Origin: Sphingomonas sp.
GTDB taxonomy: Bacteria; Pseudomonadota; Alphaproteobacteria; Sphingomonadales; Sphingomonadaceae
Assembly (NCBI RefSeq): GCF_004799495.1
Contig: NZ_SSMY01000005.1
Location: 46,508 to 110,507 of the forward strand
DNA: 64,000 nt
Direction: 5' to 3'
Position 1 is the stretch's first letter, and each line of letters begins with the position of its first letter. Both the position numbers and the translations under genes were made by a program. This document shows, in pieces, positions 8,244 to 18,500 of this stretch. The notes under the pieces were generated by a model that was not told the DNA's origin, searched no databases, and saw only the letters and a list, made by a program, of their open reading frames with translations.

Positions 8244-8588
8244 TCAGTTGGCCGGGCCGCTCACCTGCGTGCCGATGCACTGCTTCCAGGCAGCGCCGAT
8301 GATGCCGAACTGGTTGCGGACCTCGGTCCGGCTACCCGTACCGCGCTCATGCACGGTGATCGCGATCGCCACGCCGCCATAGCCGTTCTTGATCAGCACG
8401 ACGTGGCTGCCATCAGCCTGTTCGAGCGCCGGCACGTTGTTCTTGTTTTGCAGGCAGAACAGTACTTCCTTCGCCGACTTGTCCGATTCGTAGATCGCCG
8501 TTGGCGGCTTATCGAGCACCTTCTGGGTCGAGGCACAGCCGGCCAGCGCGACCGCGCTGCCGATCACTAACGATACTGCCAGTTTCAC
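8244..8588 (-). CDS. Putative lipoprotein of unknown function
   Basis: A 114-residue protein has a lipoprotein signal: KLAVSLVIGSAVALAGCAST, with the lipobox LAGC, so the mature protein would begin at Cys and be attached to a membrane. I chose the GTG at 8588 because AGGGG lies ten bases upstream and the signal peptide begins there; the longer open frame contains no signal. The mature part has a conserved-looking CLQNKNN and a C-terminal KQCIG segment (possible disulfide). No family recognised. It converges on the bidirectional terminator. Confidence 0.75.
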   Translation of the reverse strand: MKLAVSLVIGSAVALAGCASTQKVLDKPPTAIYESDKSAKEVLFCLQNKNNVPALEQADGSHVVLIKNGYGGVAIAITVHERGTGSRTEVRNQFGIIGAAWKQCIGTQVSGPAN

Positions 8589-8864
8589 TCTTTTTCCCCT
8601 TATGAGCGTTGCGTTGTTCGCGTCCCAGCCGCGAGAGCTGGCACGATGCCGGATTGCGTAGAGGCGTGATCGATTGATGGACAAACCGCCGGGCAGACGC
8701 AGGACGGTCGCGTACAAACGTTGCCCTGCGGGCACCCGGCAAATCAAAGTCGCGCTATTCCCCCCTCGCCGCACCCCTCAGCGGCGTCACCATGCTGGCG
8801 TCAGAATATTCAGATCGCAAGGGAATTTTGAAGGGCGCGATTTTTCTCGCAGCGCGTGGCGCGT
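8589..8864. other. Intergenic region without a gene
   Basis: These 276 bases between the lipoprotein gene and the cyclophilin gene (both leftward) contain short open frames in shadow frames only. I see no tRNA, no strong hairpin and no repeat. The left end must hold the lipoprotein promoter. Confidence 0.4.
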
Positions 8865-9500
8865 TCACGGCGATTTCACCCGCCGCGCCGACACGATCCG
8901 GACCGGCGCCACCGGCACCTCGCCCCGGAACGCGCCGCGGATCGACCCGGTCGGATTGTCGGGCGCGTCGAAGATCTTGAGCACGACATCCATCCCCTCG
9001 ACCACTCGGCCAAATGCGGCATAGCCGAGGTTGTCGCCGGGCTTGGACGGATCGGCGTCCATCGACGGGCGCTGATCGCCGAGCATGATCGTGAAGTCGC
9101 CGCGCGCGCTGCCGGGGCGAAGCCGCGGCGTCGACAGCACACCGTCGAGATGCTGGATGCCGGTCAGCGTGGTCGGCTCGTGCTTGATCGGCGGCAGCAC
9201 CTTGGCGGGGTCACCGTTGACGCCGAACTGGACGAACCCGAACCGATCCGCCGCCTTGACCACGCGATAAAAGGTGACGCCGTCGAGTTTCTTCATATCG
9301 ACATAGCGCAGGAAATTGCCCGCGGTGATCGGCGCGCGCCTGGTGTCCGCCTCGACCACGATACGCCCGGCGGTGGTCTGGATCGCGACCAGCGGCAGGC
9401 CCGGAGTCGGCGGCGCGGGGGTGGCGGTCGGCGCGGGCGTGGTCTGCGCGAGAAGCGGAGCGGCCAGCATCCCCACGATGATTGTCACCAGCTTGCGCAT
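8865..9500 (-). CDS. Periplasmic cyclophilin-type peptidyl-prolyl isomerase
   Basis: A 211-residue protein with a cleavable signal peptide (MRKLVTIIVGMLAAPLLAQ), a Pro/Thr-rich spacer, and a cyclophilin domain. The domain shows AGNFLRYVD, VTFYRVVK, FGFVQFG, GDFTIMLGDQ and a C-terminal FGRVVEGMDVV block. It is expected to isomerise X-Pro bonds in the periplasm. The usual catalytic Arg/Phe pair lies in the FYRVV and FVQFG blocks; the canonical GQGG-type segment is changed, so activity may be reduced. Confidence 0.85.
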   Translation of the reverse strand: MRKLVTIIVGMLAAPLLAQTTPAPTATPAPPTPGLPLVAIQTTAGRIVVEADTRRAPITAGNFLRYVDMKKLDGVTFYRVVKAADRFGFVQFGVNGDPAKVLPPIKHEPTTLTGIQHLDGVLSTPRLRPGSARGDFTIMLGDQRPSMDADPSKPGDNLGYAAFGRVVEGMDVVLKIFDAPDNPTGSIRGAFRGEVPVAPVRIVSARRVKSP

Positions 9501-9510
9501 GTAATCCCCC

Positions 9511-9591
9511 CGCCATTGCGAGCGCAGCGACGCAATCTATCGCGCGGCCCAACCGCTAGATTGCCGCGCGGCTGCGCCGCTCGCAATGGCG
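9511..9591. repeat. Interspersed REP-like palindrome, copy 1
   Basis: CGCCATTGCGAGCG... at the left and ...CGCTCGCAATGGCG at the right form a long imperfect inverted repeat between the cyclophilin and GNAT genes. Two further copies lie at 15434-15515 and 43943-44016. This copy is the most diverged, with internal arms CGCAATCTA/TAGATTGC. Confidence 0.9.
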
Positions 9592-9593
9592 AT

Positions 9594-10046
9594 TTAATCG
9601 GGCGACCAGCGATAGTGCGCGACGATGCGCTCGGGTTTTTCGGGATGCGGACCAGTGCTTTCGTGGACCATGCCGCGGCGCTCGTAGAACGCCCGGGCGC
9701 GCGCGTTCGCTTCCTGCGTCCACAAGGTGAAGCCGCCGGGCATCAGCCGCTTGGCCTCGGCGAACAACGCCTTGCCGACGCCCCTGCCCTTCCAGTCGGG
9801 GTCGAGGAAAATCTGGTCAAGCTTGCCCGGATGGGTCGCGAGCATGCCGATCACAGTGCCGGCCGTCTCGGCAACGGTGAGTGTCCAGTCGGGCTTGGCG
9901 AGATCAGCGGCGAGCCGTTCGCGCATCTCGGCGGGCGTCGGCGGGATGCCCTTTTCGAGGCCCGTCGACAGCCATCCCGCCAGCCATACGTCGGCAACCG
10001 CATCGAAATCCGCCGGGGTCGCCGGCCGGATCAGGATGTCGTTCAG
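9594..10046 (-). CDS. GNAT family N-acetyltransferase with apparent CTG start
   Basis: A GNAT enzyme of about 150 residues. The fold is complete only if translation begins at the CTG at 10046 (then [16 protein letters not shown]). That codon overlaps the gatB stop (CTGA) and is preceded by AAGAAGG at ribosome-binding distance; no ATG, GTG or TTG is available in frame between there and the middle of the domain. Motif A is [14 protein letters not shown] and the C-terminal [11 protein letters not shown] is typical. Substrate unknown. Coupling to gatB is likely. Confidence 0.8.
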   Translation of the reverse strand: MNDILIRPATPADFDAVADVWLAGWLSTGLEKGIPPTPAEMRERLAADLAKPDWTLTVAETAGTVIGMLATHPGKLDQIFLDPDWKGRGVGKALFAEAKRLMPGGFTLWTQEANARARAFYERRGMVHESTGPHPEKPERIVAHYRWSPD

Positions 10047-11530
10047 GACAGCGCCTTCTTGAGCAGCTCGTTGACCACCGCCGGATTGGCCTTGCCCTGC
10101 ATCGCCTTCATCGTCTGGCCGACGAAGAAGCCGAACAGCGCTTCCTTGCCGCCGCGATATTGTTCGAGCTGGCCGGGGTTCTTCGCGAGCACGTCGGCGA
10201 TCACCGCCTCGATCGCCCCGGTGTCGCTGGTCTGCTTGAGCCCGCGTTCCTCGACGATCTTGCCGGGCGCGTCGCCGGTTTCGAGCATCACTTCGAACAC
10301 CTGCTTGGCGAGACTGCCCGACAGCGTGCCGTCCGCGACGAGCGCGAGCAGCTCGGCGGCCTGACCCGGCAGCACCGGGCTTTCGCTGATGTCCTTGCCG
10401 ATCCGGTTGAGCGCGCCGAACAGCTCCGACGACACCCAGTTCGCCGCGGCGACCGGCTTCGCGCCCTGATCGAGCAACGCGTCGAACCAGCGCGCGGTCT
10501 CGACCTCGGCGGTCAGGACGTTCGCCTGGTACGGGGTGATCCCCAGCCCTTCGTACCGCTTGCGCTTGGCGTCGGGGAGTTCGGGCAGGCTCGCCTTGCA
10601 CTCGTCGAGGAACGCGTCATCGAGCTCGAGCGGGAGCAGGTCGGGATCGGGGAAATAGCGGTAATCGTGCGCGTCCTCCTTCGACCGCATCGACCGCGTC
10701 GTGCCGGTGTCGGGATTGAACAGCCGCGTTTCCTGGACGATCGACCCGCCGCCTTCGAGCACGTCGACCTGGCGCGATGCCTCGTGCTCGATCGCCTGCA
10801 TGACGAAGCGGATCGAGTTGACGTTCTTGGTCTCGGTCCGCGTGCCGAACTCGCCACCGGGCTTGCGCACCGACACGTTGACGTCGGCGCGCATCGACCC
10901 CTGGTCCATGTTGCCGTCGCAGCTGCCGACATAGCGCAGGATCGAGCGCAGCTTGGTCAAATACGCCCCCGCCTCGGCGGGCGAACGCATGTCGGGGCGG
11001 CTGACGATCTCCATCAGCGCGACGCCCGAGCGGTTGAGATCGACGTAGGAGCGCGTCGGGTGCTGGTCGTGCATCAGCTTGCCGGCGTCCTGCTCGACAT
11101 GGATTCGCTCGACCCCGATCTTTTTCGTGGACTCGGCCTCGCCCTCGAGCTCGATCTCGACCGAGCCTTCGCCGACCAAAGGATGGTAGAGCTGGCTGAT
11201 CTGATACCCCTGCGGCAGATCGGCGTAGAAGTAATTCTTGCGGTCGAACCGCGACCATTTGTTGATCTGCGCGTCGATCGCCATCCCGGTGCGGACGGCC
11301 TGGCGGATGCATTCGCGGTTGGGCACGGGCAACATGCCGGGCATCGCAGCATCGACCAGCGACACTTGCGTGTTGGGTTCGGCACCGAACGCGGTCGCGG
11401 CGCCGGAGAACAGCTTGGCGTTCGAGGTGACCTGGGCGTGGACCTCAAGCCCGATGATCACTTCCCACTCGCCGGTCGCGCCGTGGATGCGGTACGAGGA
11501 CGGGGCGGCTTTGCTGAGGACGTCGGTCAT
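10043..11530 (-). CDS. gatB: Aspartyl/glutamyl-tRNA amidotransferase subunit B
   Basis: GatB is the kinase/amidating subunit of the GatCAB complex, which converts Glu-tRNA(Gln) and Asp-tRNA(Asn) to the amidated forms. The 495-residue protein starts [10 protein letters not shown] and shows [12 protein letters not shown], the [14 protein letters not shown] block, [14 protein letters not shown] and a C-terminal YqeY-like domain ending [12 protein letters not shown]. gatC and gatA are not adjacent in the window, which is a common separation. A GNAT gene overlaps its 3' end and a lone receiver gene lies 40 bases upstream. Confidence 0.97.
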   Translation of the reverse strand: MTDVLSKAAPSSYRIHGATGEWEVIIGLEVHAQVTSNAKLFSGAATAFGAEPNTQVSLVDAAMPGMLPVPNRECIRQAVRTGMAIDAQINKWSRFDRKNYFYADLPQGYQISQLYHPLVGEGSVEIELEGEAESTKKIGVERIHVEQDAGKLMHDQHPTRSYVDLNRSGVALMEIVSRPDMRSPAEAGAYLTKLRSILRYVGSCDGNMDQGSMRADVNVSVRKPGGEFGTRTETKNVNSIRFVMQAIEHEASRQVDVLEGGGSIVQETRLFNPDTGTTRSMRSKEDAHDYRYFPDPDLLPLELDDAFLDECKASLPELPDAKRKRYEGLGITPYQANVLTAEVETARWFDALLDQGAKPVAAANWVSSELFGALNRIGKDISESPVLPGQAAELLALVADGTLSGSLAKQVFEVMLETGDAPGKIVEERGLKQTSDTGAIEAVIADVLAKNPGQLEQYRGGKEALFGFFVGQTMKAMQGKANPAVVNELLKKALS

Positions 11531-11570
11531 GCCCGCGCGAATAGCCGCAGCGCGGCGTCCGCCGCAAGGC

Positions 11571-12011
11571 TCAGGCGACGACGGTCTGCTCGAACAGCGA
11601 AAAACCGCGCGGCAGGCGGCGCGGGCGGGGGCGGCCCTGCAACTGCCCATCCACCGCGGCGATCGCGGCGATCAGGTCGGCGGGGCGGTAGGGCTTGGCG
11701 AGGCAGCCGCGCGCGAACGCCCTGCCCCCTTCCGGACAATCGCCGGTACAAAATATCACCGCCACACCGCGCGCATGGGCGTGGCGCGCGATGTCGATGC
11801 CGCTGCCGTCGGTCAGGTTGACGTCGACAAGCACGAGATCGATGTCGGCATTGGCCTCCAGCACCGCGATCGCATCGGCGACGCGATCGACCGTGGCGAC
11901 GACCTCGAACCCTTCCTCCGTGAGCGAGTGTTCGTTGTCGAACGCGACCAGCGGCTCGTCCTCGACGACGAGGAGCCGCGAGATCACTCTTTTCTTCCGG
12001 CCAAACACCAT
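11571..12011 (-). CDS. Single-domain response regulator
   Basis: A 146-residue protein is essentially one CheY-like receiver. The acidic pocket is E17/D18, the phosphoacceptor D63 (LVLVDVNL), the switch residue T89 (FCTGD) and the conserved K106 (LAKPY). There is no output domain, only a short basic and then hydrophobic tail ([17 protein letters not shown]). No histidine kinase is nearby, so the partner is unknown. Such stand-alone receivers in alphaproteobacteria often act in phosphorelays; that role is inference here. Confidence 0.9.
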   Translation of the reverse strand: MVFGRKKRVISRLLVVEDEPLVAFDNEHSLTEEGFEVVATVDRVADAIAVLEANADIDLVLVDVNLTDGSGIDIARHAHARGVAVIFCTGDCPEGGRAFARGCLAKPYRPADLIAAIAAVDGQLQGRPRPRRLPRGFSLFEQTVVA

Positions 12012-12143
12012 GGTCGCTATCCTGAACTCGCACGCGGATCGTTACGTCCGCGCGTCGTTACGCTGCCGTCGCTTAACGCGCGGCAACGAAGTCGGGTGCA
12101 AATTTTAGGTTCGCCCCGGACAAAACGGTATATTGGCGCGACC

Positions 12144-13232
12144 ATGCCCGCAGAAAAGAACACCGGCGATCAGCGGATCGCAAAATTATTGGCCCGCGCG
12201 GGCGTCGCCTCACGGCGCGAGGTCGAGCGGATGATCGCCGACGGGCGCGTTGCGCTGAACGGCGTGGCGATCGAGACGCCCGCGACCTTGCTCGCCTCGC
12301 TCGACGGGGTGACGGTCGACGGCAATCCGGTCGAGGCGCCGAGCGATGCGCGGCTGTTCCTCTATCACAAGCCGAGCGGGCTGTTGGTGACCGAGCGCGA
12401 CCCCGGTGGACGGCCGACGATCTACGACCGCTTGCCCAAGGGACTGCCGCGCGTGGTGCCGGTCGGGCGGCTCGATCTGAATACCGAGGGGTTGTTGCTG
12501 CTCACCACCGACGGCGGGTTGAAGCGCCAGCTCGAGCTGCCCGCGACCGGGGTCGAGCGGGCGTACCGCGCGCGGGCCTATGGCAATGTGACGCAGGAAC
12601 AACTCGAGGATTTGATCGAGGGCGTCGAAATCGAGGGGGTGCGCTACGGCTCGATCGATGCCAATCTGGAGCGGCGCACGGGCGCGAACGTGTGGATCGA
12701 GATGATCCTGACCGAGGGCAAGAACCGCGAAGTGCGGCGCGTGCTCGAACATCTGGGGCTGAAGGTCAGCCGCTTGATCCGCACGCGTTATGGCCCGTTC
12801 GTACTCGGCGATTTGCCGGTCGGCCAAGTCGGCGAGGTGCGGGCGCACGACGTCGAATCGTTCCGCAAGAACCCGACCCGGATCGATCTGCCGCAACCGG
12901 CACGGTCGCGCGAGGCCGCGGTGAAGTCGGTCGAGCCGCGCGCCGCGGCCACACCCACACCGCGTACCGCTGCGCCGAGGCGCGAGCCCGAGCGCCCCTC
13001 GGCCCGGCCGGCGCGCCCTGCCCGCCCCAGCAAGCCCGCCAAGGCACCGCGCCAGCGCGCCGACGGGTCGCTCGCGATCCGCGCTGGCGCGTCCGATACG
13101 TCGCGCAAAGCACGGTCGCGTAACTTCCGCGCGGAGCGGGGCGACGCCCCTGCCCGGCCGACCGCTCCGGCGAAGGGCCCGGCCGGCGGTCGCGGCAGAC
13201 CCGGCGCGCGACCGCCGCGTAAGCGCCCGTAA
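12144..13232 (+). CDS. rluB: 23S rRNA pseudouridine synthase of the RsuA/RluB family
   Basis: A 362-residue protein with an N-terminal S4 RNA-binding domain (about 11-60), KPSG (76-79) and the catalytic motif GRLDLNTEGLLLL, where D111 is the nucleophile-like aspartate. This fits the RsuA/RluB/RluE/RluF family; RluB (23S rRNA, helix 80 region) is the likeliest member. After about residue 245 there is a long Pro/Arg/Ala/Lys-rich tail, common in alphaproteobacterial RluB and probably RNA binding. Its TAA overlaps the rsmD start (TAATG). Confidence 0.9.
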   Translation: MPAEKNTGDQRIAKLLARAGVASRREVERMIADGRVALNGVAIETPATLLASLDGVTVDGNPVEAPSDARLFLYHKPSGLLVTERDPGGRPTIYDRLPKGLPRVVPVGRLDLNTEGLLLLTTDGGLKRQLELPATGVERAYRARAYGNVTQEQLEDLIEGVEIEGVRYGSIDANLERRTGANVWIEMILTEGKNREVRRVLEHLGLKVSRLIRTRYGPFVLGDLPVGQVGEVRAHDVESFRKNPTRIDLPQPARSREAAVKSVEPRAAATPTPRTAAPRREPERPSARPARPARPSKPAKAPRQRADGSLAIRAGASDTSRKARSRNFRAERGDAPARPTAPAKGPAGGRGRPGARPPRKRP

Positions 13233-13768
13233 TGCGGATCATCGCCGGTACGTGGCGCGGGCGAGCGATCGCTGCGCCCAAGGGCGACGCGACGCGCCCG
13301 ACCGCCGACCGCACGCGCGAGGCGTTGTTCTCGATGCTGGTCAGCCGGGTCGGCAGTTTCGAAGGGCTGGCGGTCGCCGATCTGTTCGCCGGCTCGGGCG
13401 CGCTGGGCCTCGAAGCGCTGTCGCGCGGCGCGGCGTCGTGTCTGTTCGTCGAGCAGGACAAGGCCGCGCTCGACGCTCTGCGCGCCAACATCGCCAAGCT
13501 CGGCGCGAAAGCCGACGTGCGCGCGCAATCGGTGATGGCGCTCGGCCCTGTCCCTGCGGCGCTCGATGTGGTGATGATGGACCCGCCCTATGGCACCGGC
13601 GCGGGCGCGGTGGCGCTCGACCGGCTCGCGCGGCTCGGCTGGGTCGGCCCGGCGACATGGGTGAGCATCGAGACCAAGCGCGACGAAGCGGTCGAGGTCG
13701 CCGGCTTCGCGATCGATGCCGACAAGATTTACGGTAAGGCGCGGGTGACGTTGCTGCGGCAACACTAA
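13232..13768 (+). CDS. rsmD: 16S rRNA (guanine966-N2)-methyltransferase
   Basis: RsmD methylates G966 of 16S rRNA during 30S assembly. The 178-residue length is normal. It opens with MRIIAGTWRGRAI and RPTADRTREALFSML, has the SAM-binding LFAGSGALG (51-59) and the catalytic DPPY (117-120). The start overlaps the rluB stop, so the two rRNA modification genes are translationally coupled. A palindromic repeat directly follows and can act as the terminator. Confidence 0.95.
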   Translation: MRIIAGTWRGRAIAAPKGDATRPTADRTREALFSMLVSRVGSFEGLAVADLFAGSGALGLEALSRGAASCLFVEQDKAALDALRANIAKLGAKADVRAQSVMALGPVPAALDVVMMDPPYGTGAGAVALDRLARLGWVGPATWVSIETKRDEAVEVAGFAIDADKIYGKARVTLLRQH

Positions 13769-13896
13769 CCCTCTCCCTTTCGGGAGAGGGTCGAGCGGCG
13801 AATGCCGCGAGGGGTGAGGGCTAGGTCGAAACGCTTTCGACCCTGCCTCACCCGGCTTCGCTTCGCTCCCCACCCTCTCCCGAAAGGGAGAGGGTT
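13767..13896. repeat. Paired palindromic repeat between rsmD and the monooxygenase gene
   Basis: Two hairpins, ACCCTCTCCC-tttc-GGGAGAGGGT (13768-13791) and its mirror ACCCTCTCCCgaaaGGGAGAGGGT (13872-13895), enclose GAGGGGTGAGGG and CCTCACCC, so the whole segment can also fold back on itself. It overlaps the stops of both convergent genes and probably serves as their common terminator. A related element lies at 23629-23817. Confidence 0.85.
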
Positions 13897-15359
13897 CAGG
13901 CCGCTTCCTTCACTCGCTTCGGCACGGGATTCGAAAACACCATCTCGTTGTCGACCGACCCGAACTTGAGCGCCATCAGGTCGAGCGCGTAATTCTGGTG
14001 GACCTTCCACGGCTTGCGCCCACCCTGCTTGGGGAATTTGTCCATCGCGCGCTGGACGTAGCTCGAGGTGAAGTCGAGGAACGGCTCCTCGCCCACCGCG
14101 CCGTTCGGAGTCGGCGTCGCCTGGCGCAGCCCGCGCTTCGTCATCGTGTTGAGCAGACGGCACACATAGGCGCAGGTCAGGTCGGCCTTGAGCGTCCACG
14201 AGGCGTTGGTGTAGCCGAACGACGACGCCATGTTGGGCACGCCCGAATACATCATGCCCTTGTAATTGGTGGTCTTCGACAGATCGACCGCCTTGCCGTC
14301 GACCGAGAATTGCACGTCGCTGAGCAATTGCAGCTCGAGCCCCGTCGCGGTGACGATCACGTCGGCGGGAAGCGTCTTGCCCGAGGCGAGCTTGATTCCC
14401 TCGGGCACGAAACGCTCGATCGTGTCGGTCACCACCTCCGCCTTGCCTTCGCGGATTGCCGCGAACAGGTCGCCGTCCGGAACGAGGCACAGGCGCTGGT
14501 CCCACGGATTGTAGCGCGGGGTGAAATGCGTCGCGATGTCCGCGTCGGGCAATTCCTCGCGCACCATGCCGAGCAGGCGTTCCTTGACTTTCTCGGGCTT
14601 CTTGCGCGCCATGCGGAAGAAGAACATCCCGAACAGCACGTTGCGCCAGCGGGTCAGGCCGTACGCCATCTTCGACGGGAGCTTGGCGCGCAGCCAGTTG
14701 GCCATCGCGTCCTCGGCGGGCCGGGCGACGATGTAGGTCGGCGAGCGCTGGAGCATCGTGATGTGCTTCGTCTTGGGCGCCATCGCGGGCACCAGCGTTA
14801 CCGCGGTCGCGCCGCTGCCGATCACCACGACATTCTTGCCGCTGTAATCCAAGTCGGCGGGCCAGAATTGCGGATGGACGATCCGCCCGGCGAAGTCTTC
14901 GGCGCCCGCGAACTCGGGCGAATGGCCCTTGGCATAATTGTAATAGCCCGAGCACATGAAGAGGAAATTGCACGTCATCGTGACCGGCCCGTCGGGGCCT
15001 TGCGACGTCACCGTCCAGCGCGCCTCGTCGCTCGACCAGGCCGCCGTCTTGACGTGGTGGTTGTAGCGGATCTTCCGGTCGATCCCGTAGTCGGCGGCGG
15101 TGCGCTGGAGGTAGCTCAGGATGTTGGGCCCGTCGGCGATCGCCTTCGCCTCGGTCCACGGCCGGAACGCATAGCCGAGCGTGTACATGTCCGAATCCGA
15201 CCGGATGCCGGGATAGCGGAACAGGTCCCACGTCCCGCCGAGCTGCCCGCGCCCTTCGAGGATCGCGTAGCTGCGGTCGGGGCACATCGTCTGCAGGTAA
15301 TAGCCCGCGCCGATCCCCGAAATTCCCGCGCCCACCACCAGCACGTCGACATGTTCCAT
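13896..15359 (-). CDS. Flavin-containing monooxygenase, Baeyer-Villiger type
   Basis: A 487-residue FAD/NADPH monooxygenase. The FAD site GAGISG is at 10-15, the NADPH site GSGATA at 181-186, and between them is FAGRIVHPQFWP (156-167), a full match to the FxGxxxHxxxW(P/D) fingerprint of class B Baeyer-Villiger enzymes. It should insert oxygen into ketones to give esters or lactones; the substrate cannot be told. The ATG at 15359 has GAGAGGG upstream; an extended frame reaches into the repeat and is not real. The gene stands alone. Confidence 0.92.
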   Translation of the reverse strand: MEHVDVLVVGAGISGIGAGYYLQTMCPDRSYAILEGRGQLGGTWDLFRYPGIRSDSDMYTLGYAFRPWTEAKAIADGPNILSYLQRTAADYGIDRKIRYNHHVKTAAWSSDEARWTVTSQGPDGPVTMTCNFLFMCSGYYNYAKGHSPEFAGAEDFAGRIVHPQFWPADLDYSGKNVVVIGSGATAVTLVPAMAPKTKHITMLQRSPTYIVARPAEDAMANWLRAKLPSKMAYGLTRWRNVLFGMFFFRMARKKPEKVKERLLGMVREELPDADIATHFTPRYNPWDQRLCLVPDGDLFAAIREGKAEVVTDTIERFVPEGIKLASGKTLPADVIVTATGLELQLLSDVQFSVDGKAVDLSKTTNYKGMMYSGVPNMASSFGYTNASWTLKADLTCAYVCRLLNTMTKRGLRQATPTPNGAVGEEPFLDFTSSYVQRAMDKFPKQGGRKPWKVHQNYALDLMALKFGSVDNEMVFSNPVPKRVKEAA

Positions 15360-15433
15360 ACGGCTACCCTCTCGCACCGTACCGGATATTCGATCGGGGA
15401 GCGGAAGGCAACTTACATGAGTGTCAATTACTC

Positions 15434-15515
15434 CGCCATTGCGAGCGAAGCGAAGCAATCCAGGGCAACGCGCGCCGCGCTGGATTGCCGCGTCGCTCCG
15501 CTCCTCGCAATGGCG
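15434..15515. repeat. Interspersed REP-like palindrome, copy 2
   Basis: Arms CGCCATTGCGAGCGAAGCG...CAATCCAG and CTGGATTG...CGCAATGGCG form a near-perfect inverted repeat just upstream of the monooxygenase gene and downstream of tamB. Same family as 9511-9591 and 43943-44016. Confidence 0.9.
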
Positions 15516-15521
15516 GGAGAG

Positions 15522-18500
15522 TTAGAACGTCTTCTGATACTTAACACTGGCGCCCGACCCGCCGAACGAGCTCATCTGCGACAGGATGCTCAGGCTCTTC
15601 GACAGCGAAATCTCGAGCTGGGTCGCGGTGAAGCCGCGCGCGTCGGTGATGATCTCGATATAGATGTTGCGCGTGATGTACTTGCCCGCAGCGAGCGCGG
15701 TGCCGCGCCCCGTCGTCTCGTCCGCACCGAGGATGCGCAACCGGTCGATGCCGAGCGCGCCGCGCAGCTTGCCGAGCGGGTTGAGCCCCCCGCCCCCGCC
15801 GCGCAGCGAGTTGAGCGCGGCGGCCAGCTGCAGCGCTTCGGGCGCCGACAGATTCTCCGGGTTGGTCCCGAACAGCAACCGGCTGAGCACTTCGTCCTGC
15901 GGCAGCGCGGGGGTCGAGGTGAAGGTGATCTGCGGGCGCTGGCCGGTGCCGGCGATGTTGATCACGGCGGTGATGCCGTTGGTGTCGGTGGTCGCCGAAA
16001 TGTCGAGGTCGGGATCGGACAGCGCATTGCCGCTGAACCGTACGTTGCCGCGGTCGATGTCGAAGCGCTTGCCGGCGAATTCGTACGTGCCGCGCACGAT
16101 CTCCGCTCGCCCGTTGACGGTCGGCGCGGCGGAGGTACCGCCGACGCGCAGGTTGAGCGACCATTCGGATTCGAGCCCCATGCCGCTGACGAACACCTGG
16201 TTTGGCGCGCGGATGTGCAGGTCGAGCTTGAAATTGCTTGGCGGCGGCGGCGGTTTGTGCTGGCTGGCGACGTCGGACTTGCGGCGCACGCCCGCGAGCG
16301 CCGGGACCTCGGCCTGCCCCTGGAAGACGACCTGATAGCGCGCGTTGGGGATGCGCAGGTCCCCCTTGATCAGCCCGCCGTCCTTGCCGTTGGTGACGGT
16401 GATCGTGCCGGTCGCGCTGCCCGCCAGCGCATCGCTATCGGCCAGCGTCGCATTGTTGAGTTGTGCCTCGAGGTTGATCGGGAACCCGCTGTCCGCCGCC
16501 AGCCCGATCGACCCGTGCGCATCGACCGTGCCCTTGCCCGCCGTGGCGTGAAGCTGCGTGATGTCGAGCCGGTCGTTGGAGAAGCGCCCGGTCAACTGCA
16601 TGGCGGTCAGCTTCGTGCCGTAGGTGCTGTTGATGTACGTCAGGTTGTCGGCGCGGACGATGCCGTTGAGCGACGGCGCGCCGAGCCGCCCGCCGAAATC
16701 GGCCGCGACCGCGATCCCGCCCGACGCCTGCTGGTTGGCGAGGCCCGCGAGCGAGAACAACACCTCGGCCGGCCCGTTGTAGCGCACCCCGCCCGACAGC
16801 GGCGCCGACGTCAGCCGCTCGGTCCAGCTGGCCCCGCTGCCGAGCGGCGCGAGGTTCGCCTGCAACCGCCCGACCGTGGTCGCGCCGCGCTTGACCAGCG
16901 CGCGCGCGTCGCCGCCCGCCGCGGTCAGCCGGCCGAGGAAGACGATATCGACCGGCCGCGACACGATTTCCGCGCTCGAGCGGGTGAAGCTGGTGATCGT
17001 CAGGCGCGTGTCGATATTGGGCACCGCCGCGCCGTTCGGCTGGGCGTAGTCGATGCTGCCCGTCGCGGACCCGTCGATGTTGAGTCCCGGGACCAGCGCA
17101 TTGGCGACCGACAGGTCGAGATTGTCGAGCCGCGCCTGGAAGTTCGTACCCTTGCCGTAGCTCCCGGCGACGCGCGCGCTGCCCTTGTCGAACACGATCT
17201 GCGTCGGTTGCAACCTGTATTCGCCGTCGAGCGGCTCGATCCGCGCGGGGCGCGGCGTGCGAAACGCGATGCCGTTGGCCTTGCCCTGCACCGCGACGAG
17301 CCAGAGCTTGGGCTGAAGCGCGGCGCTGAGCCCCATATTGAACGGCACGCCGCTTGAGCCGTTGGCGAGCGCCTGCACGGTGCCGGCGCCGTTGGCGTAG
17401 TCGATCTTCGCGCGCGCGACCGACAGGACGGTGTCGCCGTAGCGCAGATTGGCGAGCTGCACGTCGGCGAGGATGCGCGGGCCGTTCGGGTATAGGATCA
17501 CCGTGCCGTTCGCGAGCGCGCGCCCGATGGTGAAGTCGACCGCACCGGGAATCTTCGCGTTATAGGCATGCGCGTTGAAATCGGCGCGCTGCGCCTTGCC
17601 CTCGGCGGAGAGCGTCGCGACGCCGTTCACGCCCGACCCGGCGAACTGCAGCTTGCCGGCGAACGGCCCGGCGGCGGTCTGTTCGAGATTGCCGAGCAGG
17701 TTGATTCCCGCAAAGGTCGTGCCCTGGTTGACCTGCACCGTCAGCGTGCGGCCGGTCTTGATGAACACGTTCGCGCCAAACGCGCCGTAATTGGTGTTGC
17801 CCTTGGCTACGACCGCATAGCCATCGCCCTTGCCCCGGATCGTCGCCTCGAGGTCCGTCAGCCCGACCCCGACGCCAGGACGCGGCGCATGGATCGCGAT
17901 GAGCGGCGCGTCCGCGGTGCCGGTCACGCGGGCGCTGACGGGGCCATAGGCCTTCGAATACCCATCGCCGGCGAACAGCAATTGCCCGTTGGGCGCATAG
18001 CGTCCCGCGCCGCGATACAGCGTGAACTGCGGCGCGCTCAGCTTGACGTTGTTGAACGTGATCAAGCCATTGGGGTCGTAGCCGACATCGCTCGACACCA
18101 AAGCGTTACCGCCGAGGAAATTCTGCACGCCGTCGCTGAAGATGCGCCTGGTCCGCGCGACGACATGGCCCTTGATCCCGAACCCGCCCGACGGCACCGA
18201 CACCAGCTTCGCATCGGTGGTCAGGTCGACGATGCCGATCCCGTCGATCAAATAATTGTTGACCCGTCCCTTGAGCGCGCCGGTGTAATGCCCGCTCGGC
18301 AAGTCGGCGACGACGATCGCGGTGGCGTCGATCCGGTCCGACTTGATCCGCAAATTGTCGGATAGCAATTTGCCCTTCGAATACGCGAAATCGCCGACCG
18401 CACTGACGTTGGTCAACAACCCGCCCGCCATCGCGTTCAGCCCCGTCACGCGCCGCGCATGCGCGTCGACGGGCACCAGCACATGGTCGGCGTCGACCGT

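Noticed and set aside
13767..13896. Possible miniature transposon between rsmD and the monooxygenase gene
   Set aside because: No target-site duplication is visible and the structure is explained as two nested hairpins forming a terminator-like repeat.
13998..17357. A very long (1119-codon) open frame on the plus strand opposite the monooxygenase and tamB genes
   Set aside because: It is antisense to two well-supported genes, has Arg/Asp/Val-rich low-information sequence typical of the shadow frame in GC-rich DNA, and crosses a REP palindrome.
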